From DATFMP01 sp035266845 (GTDB taxonomy: Bacteria > SAR324 > JACQKK01), in the NCBI GenBank assembly GCA_035266845.1, contig DATFMP010000041.1, forward strand, positions 1 through 50,278: a stretch of 50,278 nucleotides of DNA. Direction: 5' to 3'. Under the pieces are notes generated by a model. That model saw only the letters and a program-made list of their open reading frames with translations. It was not told where the DNA came from and made no database searches. The stretch's first letter is position 1; each line of letters starts with the position of its first letter. Of this stretch, positions 34,159 to 42,381 are shown in pieces. The position numbers and the translations under genes are program-made.

Positions 34159-34263
34159 TCGGGCGCAGGCGTCAATCCCGGCGGAAATGTGGTATGGGTA
34201 AGCGGGGGGACCGTCGTGCCCCCGTCTTATTTGCGCCTTCGCACCCGTGCCGGCACGGCACCC

Positions 34264-35418
34264 ATGACGACCATCCGTCTCTCCGAGATCAGCGTGTCGC
34301 GGGGCCGCATCGCGACCGGCTTCCGGCTGGGCCGCGCTCGCGCCTTCGAGTTGCACAAGCTGACGCTCACCGTCCCGCACGGGCAGACGCTCGTGCTGCT
34401 TGGCCCCAGCGGGTGCGGCAAGTCCACCCTGCTGCGCATCATCGCGGGTCTGGATGCGCCGGATAGCGGGCGCGTGCTCTACAACGGGCAGGACGTGGCG
34501 GGGATCAGCCCTGGCGAGCGCCGCATCGGCTACCTGTTCCAGAGCTACGCGCTGTATCCGCACCTCACGTCGCGGCAGAACATCACCTCGTACTTCTTTT
34601 TCCGCCGCAAGACGCCGGAGCTGACCCGCATGCGCGAGGAGATGTTCCGCCGCACCAGCGAGCTGCTGGACGTGGATATCTCCTATCTGCTGGAGCGTCG
34701 CCCGCCACGCCTGTCCGGCGGCGAGAAGCAGCGGGTGGCGCTGGGGCGCTGCATCACGCGCGAGCCGGAGCTGTTTCTGCTGGACGAGCCCTTCACGAAC
34801 CTCGATGCCAAGCTGCGCAGCCGCTACCGCGTGCACCTGAGGACGCTGCTGCGGGAGTTTGCCATCACCACGGTCTACGTGACCCACGACCAACAGGAGG
34901 CAGTGCTGCTCGGGGATCTGATTGGGGTGATGCGCATGCACTCCCACGACGATCACAACGAAGGCACGCTGGAACAAGTGGGCACCGTGCGTGAGCTGTA
35001 CGAGCATCCGCGCAACATGTTCGTCGCGGACTTTCTCAATTTGCACAGCGACGTGGCGCCCATCAGCTTCCTGGCCAGCGAGACGCTGGTGCCGGGGCTG
35101 GCCGGCTACACCATCGGTGTGCGGCCAGAGGACGTCGCCGTGGACGCCGAGGGCGGTGCGTCGGACGCGATGCCGGCGGAAGAAAGCGTCCACAGCTTCA
35201 GTGCACGGGTAACGGAGGTCGAGGACGATCCCCTGGCGCAGTCCCGCGTGCTGACCCTGCACGTGGGACCGGACACGCTGGTGGCCAAGGTGGCGCCCAG
35301 CACGCCCGGTAGTGTGGGCGAGACCGTGCGTGTGCACCTGCGCCGCTACCATCTGTTCGAGCGCGCCAGCGGAGAGGCCGTGCACCCGGAGCACGAGGTG
35401 CGTGCCGCGCTGGGGTAG
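34264..35418 (+). CDS. Orphan CUT1-type (MalK/UgpC-like) ABC ATPase with His/Asp-rich loop
   Basis: A 384-residue ATPase with Walker A GPSGCGKS (47-54), Q-loop LFQSYALYPHLT, signature LSGGEKQRVALGRC, Walker B LFLLDEPFTNLD, H-loop THDQQEA and a C-terminal TOBE-like region (GVRPEDVAV). The layout is that of MalK/UgpC-type importer ATPases, but no permease or binding protein is adjacent. Between the H-loop helix and the conserved EQVGTVRELYEHP it carries an insertion HSHDDHNEG (226-234) with metal-binding potential. It sits 105 nt after znuA on the same strand, suggesting a zinc-linked role, which is inference. ATG 34264 is used; a GTG at 34189 is possible. Confidence 0.82.
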   Translation: MTTIRLSEISVSRGRIATGFRLGRARAFELHKLTLTVPHGQTLVLLGPSGCGKSTLLRIIAGLDAPDSGRVLYNGQDVAGISPGERRIGYLFQSYALYPHLTSRQNITSYFFFRRKTPELTRMREEMFRRTSELLDVDISYLLERRPPRLSGGEKQRVALGRCITREPELFLLDEPFTNLDAKLRSRYRVHLRTLLREFAITTVYVTHDQQEAVLLGDLIGVMRMHSHDDHNEGTLEQVGTVRELYEHPRNMFVADFLNLHSDVAPISFLASETLVPGLAGYTIGVRPEDVAVDAEGGASDAMPAEESVHSFSARVTEVEDDPLAQSRVLTLHVGPDTLVAKVAPSTPGSVGETVRVHLRRYHLFERASGEAVHPEHEVRAALG

Positions 35419-35542
35419 CACGTTCGGTCTGTGCGCCCGCGTGCTTGTAGCCGGTAGGGGCGCGCGCTACGAATGACCGTCGGCGCCGTCGCTCGGGGGA
35501 GCGGCCGCGCGCCATCCGATTCCATATCCATCGGGAGGGGAA

Positions 35543-36667
35543 ATGAAGACGAAAGCCGCGATTCTGTATGAGCCCAACGCGCCGCTGGCGGTGGAGCAGA
35601 TCGAGCTGGACCCGCCCGGCGCGGGCGAGATGCTGGTGCAGATGAAGGCCACCGGCATCTGTCACAGCGACCTGCACTGCATCCAAGGCGACTGGCCGAT
35701 CCCCATGCCGATGGTGTTGGGCCACGAGGGCGCCGGCGTCATCAAGGAGGTGGGCGCAGGCGTGACGCGCTTCCAGCCGGGCGATCACGTGATTCTCACG
35801 TTCCTCCCAGCTTGCGGACACTGCAACTGGTGTCACCGCGGGCGGCCGAACCTGTGCGATCTGGGTGCGCAGTTGCTGAGCGGCAAGCTGCCGGGTGGCG
35901 AGACGCGCATGCACACCCAGGGCGGCGATCCTCTCAACCACTGGCTGTTCGTCTCCACGTTCGCGGAGTATGCCGTGGTGCCGGAGCTTTCCGCCGTGAA
36001 GGTGGCTCCGGATGTGCCGCTGGAGAAGGTGTGCTTGTTGGGCTGTGGCGCCACCACGGGCTTCGGCGCTGCCTGGCGCACGGTGCAGGTGGCCCCGGGC
36101 GATGCGGTGGTCGTGGTGGGCGCAGGCGGGCTGGGCCTGAACACCATCCAGGCCTGCGCGCTCAGCGGGGCCTCGAAGATCATCGCTATCGACGTGCACG
36201 AGGAGAAGCTCGTGCTGGCCAAGAAGTTCGGAGCCACGCACACCATTCAGAACAACCACGACATCATGGGTGTGCTCGGGCAGGTGATGGAGCTGACTGA
36301 GGGCGTGGGCGCGGACTATGGTTTCGAGGTGGTGGGCGAGCACATGGAGGAGACCGTGGCGCTGGCCTTCAATGCCACGGCCAAGGGCGGCACCACGGTG
36401 ATCGTGGGCGTCGGCCGCGCGGACGCACAGGGTATCGCCGTCTCGCCGTTCGTGCTGCCGCTCTATGCCAAGACGGTGAAGGGCACGCTGTTCGGGAACG
36501 CGCAGTTCAAGTACGACCTCGGCAAGCTGGTGGGACTGTACCAGGAGGGCAAGCTGAACCTGGACGATCTGGTCTCGCAGGAGCTGACCCTGGATCAGGT
36601 CAACCAGGGCCTTGACGACATGCGCGCGGGCAACAAGGTGGCCCGCTCGGTGATCCGTTTCGACTAG
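35543..36667 (+). CDS. Zinc-dependent alcohol dehydrogenase (class III / NDMA-dependent type)
   Basis: A 374-residue medium-chain dehydrogenase. GGGAGGGGAA precedes ATG 35543. Catalytic zinc ligands are Cys40 in GICHSD, the His61-Glu62 pair in GHEGAG, and a Cys in LLGCGATTGFGAAW. The structural zinc cluster CGHCNWCHRGRPNLC uses Cys91, Cys94, Cys97 and Cys105. The nucleotide motif is GAGGLGLN and the Asp in AIDVHEEKL indicates NAD preference. Overall the sequence resembles class III / NDMA-dependent alcohol dehydrogenases rather than ethanol-specific forms. The substrate is not fixed. It is monocistronic and convergent with the DUF427 gene. Confidence 0.9.
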   Translation: MKTKAAILYEPNAPLAVEQIELDPPGAGEMLVQMKATGICHSDLHCIQGDWPIPMPMVLGHEGAGVIKEVGAGVTRFQPGDHVILTFLPACGHCNWCHRGRPNLCDLGAQLLSGKLPGGETRMHTQGGDPLNHWLFVSTFAEYAVVPELSAVKVAPDVPLEKVCLLGCGATTGFGAAWRTVQVAPGDAVVVVGAGGLGLNTIQACALSGASKIIAIDVHEEKLVLAKKFGATHTIQNNHDIMGVLGQVMELTEGVGADYGFEVVGEHMEETVALAFNATAKGGTTVIVGVGRADAQGIAVSPFVLPLYAKTVKGTLFGNAQFKYDLGKLVGLYQEGKLNLDDLVSQELTLDQVNQGLDDMRAGNKVARSVIRFD

Positions 36668-36693
36668 GGCGGGTGCGGCAACGGCCGGCTGGT

Positions 36694-36713
36694 GGGCGCC
36701 TTACCGGGCGCCC
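36694..36713. terminator. Small hairpin between convergent ADH and DUF427 gene
   Basis: GGGCGCC (36694-36700) pairs with GGCGCCC (36707-36713), loop TTACCG. It overlaps the stop codon (36701-36703) of the minus-strand gene. It has no real T tract, so it is a weak terminator at best. Confidence 0.35.
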
Positions 36714-37495
36714 TTCGGCAGAGCGCCGTCCGGCGGGGAGACTTCGACTGTATCCACGCGTTCGGCGTAGAAGCACAAGTATCCGGCGATTGGGGCCGCT
36801 TCGCGTACCGGCTGCGGATAGCTCCATACCACGTTTTCATACGTCTGCCCGCCGACGCTTGCATGCCAGTAATGCGCTTCGCCCTTGTACGGGCAGCGGG
36901 TGTGCGCGTCGGAGGGCTGCAACAAATCCATGCGCACGTCCTCGCGTGGCAGGTAATGGCGCGTGGGGTGCCCCGTTTCGAACAGGAACCGGGCGTGGGT
37001 GGAATCGGCCACCACCTCCCCGCCCAGCGTCACCCGCACCCGGCGCGTGCTGTCCAGGATGTCCACGCGCACGAAGGGATCGCGGGGGTGCACGAGGATC
37101 TCTTCGTCTTCCTCGTACCAGCCGTCCATGCGCTCCCAGTAGAATGCCAGATGCCCCGCGATGGACTCTGCCCCGGGCAGCGGGGTCTCGTAGCTCCAGG
37201 CGGCATTCTCCTCCGTGCGTCCACCTGCGCGCAGCGTGAAGTACGACGCATCCCCCTTGCGGGGGCAGTGGGTGTGGTGCTCGGTGGGTTGCAGATGCTC
37301 CATATGCACGTCCTCACGCGGCACGTAGTACACCGGGAGGTGTCCCTTCTCGCGCAGCAGCAGCGCTCGGGCGCTGTCCGCCAGCACCTCGCCCCCGAAG
37401 AGCACACGCAAGCGCTTGGGGCTAGGCAGCACCATCACGGGATTGGGGTCCGGGTGAATGTGTCCGCGCTCCTTGACCTGCTTCCACTGTTCCAT
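36701..37495 (-). CDS. Tandem DUF427 domain protein
   Basis: A 264-residue soluble protein consisting of two DUF427 copies. The repeats align on the same strings: first copy RVLFGGEVLADSARALLLREKGHLPVYYVPREDVHMEHLQPTEHHTHCPRKGDASYFT (about 29-87) and second copy RVTLGGEVVADSTHARFLFETGHPTRHYLPREDVRMDLLQPSDAHTRCPYKGEAHYW (about 152-208), each followed by ENAAWSYETP / ENVVWSYPQP and a conserved FYxER. DUF427 is widespread and its biochemistry unknown. Start ATG 37495 is 20 nt downstream of no gene; its promoter must lie in or near the 3' end of the exporter gene. The reading is strong; the function is not. Confidence 0.85.
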   Translation of the reverse strand: MEQWKQVKERGHIHPDPNPVMVLPSPKRLRVLFGGEVLADSARALLLREKGHLPVYYVPREDVHMEHLQPTEHHTHCPRKGDASYFTLRAGGRTEENAAWSYETPLPGAESIAGHLAFYWERMDGWYEEDEEILVHPRDPFVRVDILDSTRRVRVTLGGEVVADSTHARFLFETGHPTRHYLPREDVRMDLLQPSDAHTRCPYKGEAHYWHASVGGQTYENVVWSYPQPVREAAPIAGYLCFYAERVDTVEVSPPDGALPKGAR

Positions 37496-37515
37496 CGCTG
37501 CCTCCTTGAGGGAGA

Positions 37516-40500
37516 TCAGTCTGCCGCCGGCACCGCCCGACGTCCTTCCGCCCCGGCCAGTTGGCGGCTCACCAGGTGCGCGTAGAGGCCGCCGCGCTCC
37601 AGCAGCTCGGCATGGGTGCCTATCTCGGCCACGCGGCCGTCGTCCAGCACGACGATGCGGTGGGCCGAGCGGATGGTGGAAAGCCGGTGCGCGATGACGA
37701 CCGTGGTGCGCTCCGCCATCAGCTCGTCCAGCGCCCGCCGTACCAGCGCCTCGCTGATCGCGTCCAGGTGCGAGGTCGCCTCGTCCAGGATCAGCACGGG
37801 CGCGTCCTTCAGGAACGCCCGCGCAATGGCCACGCGCTGGCGCTGCCCGCCGGACAGGCGCACGCCGCGCTCGCCCACCCGGGTCTCCAGGCCCTCCGGC
37901 AGCGCGGCCACGAACGCGTCCAACGCCGCGCGCCCCACTGCCGCGGTGAGTTCCGCCTCGCTGGCCTCGGGTCGGGCAATGCGGATGTTGGCGCCCAGCG
38001 TGTCGTTGAAGAGGTAGGTATCCTGCGTGACCAGCGCGATCTGGCCCCGTAGCGCTTCCAGCGGGAAGTCGCGCAAGTCGCTGCCGTTGAGCCGCACCAC
38101 GCCCGTCTGGGGATCCCAGAAGCGCATCAGCAGGTGCGCCGCCGTGCTCTTGCCCGCACCGGAAGGACCCACCAGGGCAACGGTGCGTCCCGCCGGCACC
38201 TCCAGCGTGACGTCCCGCAGGGCCGGCCGGTTGCCGTGGAAGTAGCGGTAGGTGGCGCCTTCCATGGCCATGGAGGCCGGGCGCGCAAAGGCTTCCGGCG
38301 GTACACCGGGGCCGTCCTGCACCAGCACCGGCTCGTGGTGAACGGCCCAGACGCGGCGCGTGGCGCCCAGCGTATCGGCAAGCTGGCGCCCGATGTTGGC
38401 GATCTCCGAGATGGGCAGGAAGGCCGCCATGGCCAGCAGCGTGAGCAGGGGCAGCAGCGCGCTCTCAACCCGCCCGGTCTGCACCAGCCACGCCCCGGTC
38501 ACGATCACGGCCAGCCCGCCCAGGCCCGTGGCCACCTCCAGCAGCGCCATCTGCAGCGTGAGATCCGCGAAGAACGGCAACCGCACGCGATGGTGGGCGC
38601 GGATGCGCGCCACGAACTCCGCGCCCCTCCGCCGCTCGGCCTGGAAGGCCACCAGCTCGGCCAGCCCCTGCACGCTGTCCACGGCATGGGCGTTCAGCGC
38701 CCCCAGGGCCTCGCGGGCCCGCGAGCCCAACGCATCGATGCGGCGCCGCATGGCGAAGGGGCTGAAGGCGACCAGCGCCAGGAAAGGCACCAGCGCCGCG
38801 GCCAGCGGCCAGCCGCTCCAGGCCAGCGTGCCCAGCACGGCCGCCGGCACCAACACCGCCACGAACGCAGGTGCCACCGTGTGCGCGAAGAAGTACTCCA
38901 CCGTCTCCACGTCCTGCGTGGCCATGGCCACCAGATCGCCGCTGCGGCGCCGTAGCAGGTAGCCCGGCGCCAGCCGGTCCAACTGCCGGAACAGCGCGAT
39001 GCGCAGCTCGGAGAGCAAGCGGAAGGCCATGTCGTGCGCGATCCACGACTCCAGCCAGTGCAGCACCCCCGCCGCCGGTGCCACGACGGCCAGCGCGATC
39101 AGGTAGCCGCCCCAGGGCGTGCCTTGCTTCACTGCGGCCACCATCAGCGCGCTCAGCACGCCCACGCCGATGAACGCGGCCACGCGCGCCACGCCCAGGG
39201 CGAAGGTGAGCGAGAGCTGGCCGCGCCAGGGCGCCACCATGCGCAGCAGCTCCATGGCGGCCTGCGTCCAGCCCATGCCCTCGGCCCGCAGGATGGCGTC
39301 CGTGGGCTCGGTCTGGGCACGGGCTTCTGCGGCGACGTCGCTCGCCGAAGGTTCGCCCACCTGCCCCGCGCCCTCGGTGAAGAGCAGCGCCTCGCCGGGT
39401 TGGCTCGCGGCGCGCTCGGCGTCCTGAGCCTGCGCGGCCATCAGCGCGTGGTAGCGGCCGCCCAGAGCCATCAGCTCGGCATGGGTGCCCTGCTCGGCCA
39501 CGCGGCCCTCCGCCAACACCAGAATGCGGTGCGCGCCGATCACGCTGGAGAGCCGGTGCGCGAAGATCAGCGTGGTGCGCCCGGCCATCAGACGCTCCAG
39601 GGCCTCGGAGATAACCGCCTCGTTCTCCGCATCCACGGAGGAGAGCGCTTCGTCCAGCACCAGGATGGGCGCATCGCGCAGTAAAGCCCGCGCGATGGCA
39701 ATGCGCTGCCGCTGGCCCCCGGAGAGGCGCAGCCCGCGCTCGCCCACCACCGTGGCATAGCCGTGCGGCAGGCGCTCGATGAAGCCGTGGGCGTTGGCCG
39801 CCCGCGCGGCGGCCTCCAACTCGGCCTGGCTGGCGTCCGGATTGCCCAGGCGCAGGTTCTCCTCCACCGTGCCGTGGAAGAGGTAGGTGTCCTGGTTCAC
39901 CACGGCCAGTTGGCCGCGCACGGTGGCCAGCGGCAGCGTGCGCAGGTCGTGCCCGCCCAGGCGCACGGCGCCCGCCTGCGGGTCGTAGAGCCGCAGCAGC
40001 AGCTTGACCAGCGTGGACTTGCCCGCGCCGCTGGCCCCCACGATGGCCACGCGCTCGCCCGCCTTCACCTGGAAGCTGAGCCCGTCGTGGGCCGGGCGGC
40101 GTCCACCTGGATAGGCGAAGTGCACGTCCGCGAACTCCACCGTGGCTGCCAGTGGCTCCGACGGCGGCTGGGCGGCGGCTTCGTCGCGCACCTGCGGGCG
40201 GGCGTCCAGGATGGCGAACACGCCCATGGCCGCGGAGAGCCCGGTCATGCCCTGGTGCAGCAGCGCGCGCAGATCGCGCAGGGGCCGGAACACCTCGACT
40301 CCCAGCATAAGGATCATCAGCAGCGCGGTCAGGCTCATGGCCCCATGCTCCACCCTCCACGCGCCGTAGCCCAGCGTGGCAGCGGCGCCCACGGCGATGC
40401 CCGTGTCCGTGATGCCCCGCGCCAGGGAATTGGTGGCCAGCACCCACATCGTGCTGCGGAACAGCGCGTGCGCCTTCTCCGCCAGCATCTGTGTGCGCGT

Positions 40501-41145
40501 GCCGGCCTGCCCGAAGGCCTTCAACGTGGCCAGGCCCTGCACGGAATCCAGGAACTCCGCGGCGAAATCCCCATAGGCCTGCATGCGATGCCTGGAGTTG
40601 GCGCTGTCCCAGCGGTGAAACACCGAGGGCGCGACCAGCGTGATCAGCGCGAAGGCCGTCAGCACGGCGGCCACCGGGAGGTCCAGAAACGCCACGATGG
40701 CGAAGATGATCAGCGGCGTGACGGCCGCCACGAAGAGCTGCGGCAGGTACTGCCCGAAGTAGGTTTCGAGCTGCTCCACGCCGTCCACCAGGGACAGGAT
40801 CACGTCTCCGGTGCGCTGCTGGCCGAAGTGCGCCGGGCCCAGCGCCACCACCTGGTCGTAGAGCAGGCGCCGCAGGTTGAGCTGCACCGCCGCTGCGGTG
40901 TGGTGGGCGGCCAGGTTGCGGGCATACTCCAGCACGCCGCGCAGCAGCATCACGCCCGCCACGCCGGCCGCCGGCCAGACCAGCGCGCTGAAGGGCGCGC
41001 CTGCGAAGACCTGGGCCAGCAGCCAGCCCAGCAGCGCCAGGCGCACGATCCCCACGCCCGCCGCCAGCAGACCCAGCAGCACGGTGCCGGCGATGCGCCC
41101 GCGCACGCCCCGCGTGAAGCCCCACAGCCGCCAATCGAAGTACAC
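37516..41145 (-). CDS. Fused CydD-CydC-like ABC exporter
   Basis: A single 1209-residue chain with TM-NBD-TM-NBD order; most bacterial relatives are two half-transporters. The GTG start 41145 (reads MYFDWRLWGFTRGVRG) has AAAGGGG about 5 nt upstream and begins like the CydD-type family. The first half has GASGAGKST (about 369-377), LSGGQRQRIAIARAL and ILVLDEALSSVD; note the Glu-Ala-Leu instead of Glu-Ala-Thr. The second half has GPSGAGKST (near residue 1000), LSGGQRQRVAIARAF and VLILDEATSHLD. CydDC exports cysteine/glutathione for cytochrome bd assembly, but no cydAB is nearby, so thiol export is only one possibility. It runs into a hairpin from the next gene upstream. Confidence 0.85.
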   Translation of the reverse strand: MYFDWRLWGFTRGVRGRIAGTVLLGLLAAGVGIVRLALLGWLLAQVFAGAPFSALVWPAAGVAGVMLLRGVLEYARNLAAHHTAAAVQLNLRRLLYDQVVALGPAHFGQQRTGDVILSLVDGVEQLETYFGQYLPQLFVAAVTPLIIFAIVAFLDLPVAAVLTAFALITLVAPSVFHRWDSANSRHRMQAYGDFAAEFLDSVQGLATLKAFGQAGTRTQMLAEKAHALFRSTMWVLATNSLARGITDTGIAVGAAATLGYGAWRVEHGAMSLTALLMILMLGVEVFRPLRDLRALLHQGMTGLSAAMGVFAILDARPQVRDEAAAQPPSEPLAATVEFADVHFAYPGGRRPAHDGLSFQVKAGERVAIVGASGAGKSTLVKLLLRLYDPQAGAVRLGGHDLRTLPLATVRGQLAVVNQDTYLFHGTVEENLRLGNPDASQAELEAAARAANAHGFIERLPHGYATVVGERGLRLSGGQRQRIAIARALLRDAPILVLDEALSSVDAENEAVISEALERLMAGRTTLIFAHRLSSVIGAHRILVLAEGRVAEQGTHAELMALGGRYHALMAAQAQDAERAASQPGEALLFTEGAGQVGEPSASDVAAEARAQTEPTDAILRAEGMGWTQAAMELLRMVAPWRGQLSLTFALGVARVAAFIGVGVLSALMVAAVKQGTPWGGYLIALAVVAPAAGVLHWLESWIAHDMAFRLLSELRIALFRQLDRLAPGYLLRRRSGDLVAMATQDVETVEYFFAHTVAPAFVAVLVPAAVLGTLAWSGWPLAAALVPFLALVAFSPFAMRRRIDALGSRAREALGALNAHAVDSVQGLAELVAFQAERRRGAEFVARIRAHHRVRLPFFADLTLQMALLEVATGLGGLAVIVTGAWLVQTGRVESALLPLLTLLAMAAFLPISEIANIGRQLADTLGATRRVWAVHHEPVLVQDGPGVPPEAFARPASMAMEGATYRYFHGNRPALRDVTLEVPAGRTVALVGPSGAGKSTAAHLLMRFWDPQTGVVRLNGSDLRDFPLEALRGQIALVTQDTYLFNDTLGANIRIARPEASEAELTAAVGRAALDAFVAALPEGLETRVGERGVRLSGGQRQRVAIARAFLKDAPVLILDEATSHLDAISEALVRRALDELMAERTTVVIAHRLSTIRSAHRIVVLDDGRVAEIGTHAELLERGGLYAHLVSRQLAGAEGRRAVPAAD

Positions 41146-41326
41146 GTCCACCCCTTTGCTTGCCGGCTGCGTCGTGCGCCAGCCGGTCGTGGTGTCAGAG
41201 CGGCCAGGATACCCGCCGCAAGCCCGGCTTGGCCAGCCTCGCGGGTCGCCTGCGCCAGGTTGTGTTTTGAAACGCTTTCCAGCCATGGGGGCGTAGGGGC
41301 CTCGGCCCCCACAGTGAAGTTTTGCT

Positions 41327-41357
41327 GGTCATCAAGCGGCCGAGCCGCTTGATGACC
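41327..41357 (-). terminator. 14-bp perfect hairpin between OM-protein gene and exporter gene
   Basis: GGTCATCAAGCGGC (41327-41340) and GCCGCTTGATGACC (41344-41357) are fully complementary around the loop CGA, and the outer GTGAA / TTCAC (41314-41318 / 41363-41367) extend it. It lies directly after the stop of the OM-protein gene. A second small stem GGGGCC-TC-GGCCCC is at 41296-41309. There is no U tract in the minus direction. Confidence 0.55.
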
Positions 41358-41373
41358 CAATTTTCACCAAAAC

Positions 41374-42096
41374 CTAGAACTCCAGTTCCAGCGCGGCCTT
41401 CAGGGTGTGGTCGGGCGTGTCGCGGGTCAGGCCCGCCAGGTAGCCCAGCTCATACCGCAGCCGGGACGCGTGCCCCACGGGCAGTGTGCCGAAGAGCACG
41501 GGCCCGGCCCGTTGCTCGTGCGGTTCGCCAAAGCCCTCCAGACCCGGTTCCAGCGGCTCGTGGATCAGCCAGCGCGCCTGCCAGGCATATGTGCCGCGCA
41601 CCACCCCGTCCGCATGGCTGCCCGCCTGCCGCTCAGCGATCAGGTTCAGCGTGGCCAGCAGACGTCCGACTTGCTTCTGCAGCAGAGGGCCGACCGCCAG
41701 CACGTCCGGTTGGTCGCGCTGCGCGGCGGCTTCCACTGCGGCGTAGAGTCCGGCGTCCAGCCAGTAGCGGCCTTGCGGGGTGAGCTGCACCACGTTCTCC
41801 CAGGCCGCCGCCGTGCGCTGCAGCCGGCCGCCCGGCGGACGCTCCCATTCCAGCTCCAGCTCGGTGAACCAGCGCTCCGTGACACCATAGCCCGCGGCCA
41901 GCACGGCCGTGTCCTCGCGCGAGGCGCGCTGAGCCCGGCTCCACTCCTCCGCGCCCCGCACCTCCAGCTCCGCCTCCCCCGGCTCCACAATGGGCGAGCG
42001 TACGTGAAACTCCTCGGCCCGCGCCCGAGGAACGACGGTGACGAGCAATCCCACTCCCAAAGCGAGCGCCACCAGCCTCGTCAGTGCCGCGGGCAT
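41374..42096 (-). CDS. Putative outer-membrane beta-barrel protein
   Basis: A 240-residue exported protein. Start ATG 42096 follows GGAGGA (spacing about 9). A signal peptide covers residues about 1-28 (hydrophobic LVALALGVGLLVTVV, ending RARAEE). The mature chain shows alternating aromatic/polar strands (TERWFTELELEWERP, LRYELGYLAGLTRDTPD) and terminates LKAALELEF with a final Phe, as expected for BAM-recognised barrels. I do not recognise a named family. Other in-frame starts further upstream (up to 42192) would spoil the signal peptide. Downstream is a strong hairpin; upstream is an AT-rich, repeat-bearing region. Confidence 0.72.
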   Translation of the reverse strand: MPAALTRLVALALGVGLLVTVVPRARAEEFHVRSPIVEPGEAELEVRGAEEWSRAQRASREDTAVLAAGYGVTERWFTELELEWERPPGGRLQRTAAAWENVVQLTPQGRYWLDAGLYAAVEAAAQRDQPDVLAVGPLLQKQVGRLLATLNLIAERQAGSHADGVVRGTYAWQARWLIHEPLEPGLEGFGEPHEQRAGPVLFGTLPVGHASRLRYELGYLAGLTRDTPDHTLKAALELEF

Positions 42097-42223
42097 CCGG
42101 CCGGTTCCTCCGACTCGCGGTGGAATCTGCATTGCAGAACAAAATATGAGAATGCGTTTCAATTTCATTATTGCAGAGACTCCCATTTCCACTCCAGATC
42201 ATGAATTGGCCTCAATTTTTTTC

Positions 42224-42243
42224 GAGTTGATGCGAGTTGATGT
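42224..42243. repeat. Tandem 10-bp repeat in AT-rich leader
   Basis: GAGTTGATGC (42224-42233) is followed immediately by GAGTTGATGT (42234-42243), differing at the last base. It lies in the AT-rich, non-coding region upstream of the outer-membrane-type gene, and two such repeats occupy one face of DNA per helical turn, as a protein-binding array would. Confidence 0.5.
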
Positions 42244-42273
42244 TGGCGCGGATGACGGTGACACATATTAGAC

Positions 42274-42310
42274 TGAGACGCAATCGCATAATTGTCTCAA
42301 GCAATCGCAT
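42274..42310. promoter_or_regulatory. Inverted and direct repeats upstream of OM-protein gene
   Basis: TGAGAC (42274-42279) is inverted as GTCTCA (42294-42299), with inner CAAT/ATTG also complementary. The 10-mer GCAATCGCAT occurs at 42280-42289 and exactly again at 42301-42310, 21 bp apart (two helical turns). The region between DinB and the OM gene (42097-42381) is otherwise gene-free. Confidence 0.5.
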
Positions 42311-42381
42311 TCCACCTGGGTATAGCCGGCGGCCGGGCGGCCAATGCCGGCGGGCATTAAGGTCGCTGGACCGCGGGCCGC

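Noticed and set aside
33139..35421. A 760-codon open frame on the minus strand antisense to znuA and the orphan ATPase
   Set aside because: It is a mirror of high-G+C coding bias. The plus-strand frames have clear families (ZnuA, MalK-type) with conserved motifs, and the antisense product is His/Gln/Arg-rich with no recognisable domain.
38465..41134. An 889-codon alternative frame overlapping the fused exporter
   Set aside because: It is Gly/Arg/Ala-rich with no motif, whereas the exporter frame has two complete ABC ATPase motif sets.
42140..42180. A Fur box upstream of the outer-membrane gene
   Set aside because: TGAGAATG and TTTCATTATT resemble half sites, but the 19-bp consensus is matched too poorly to claim.
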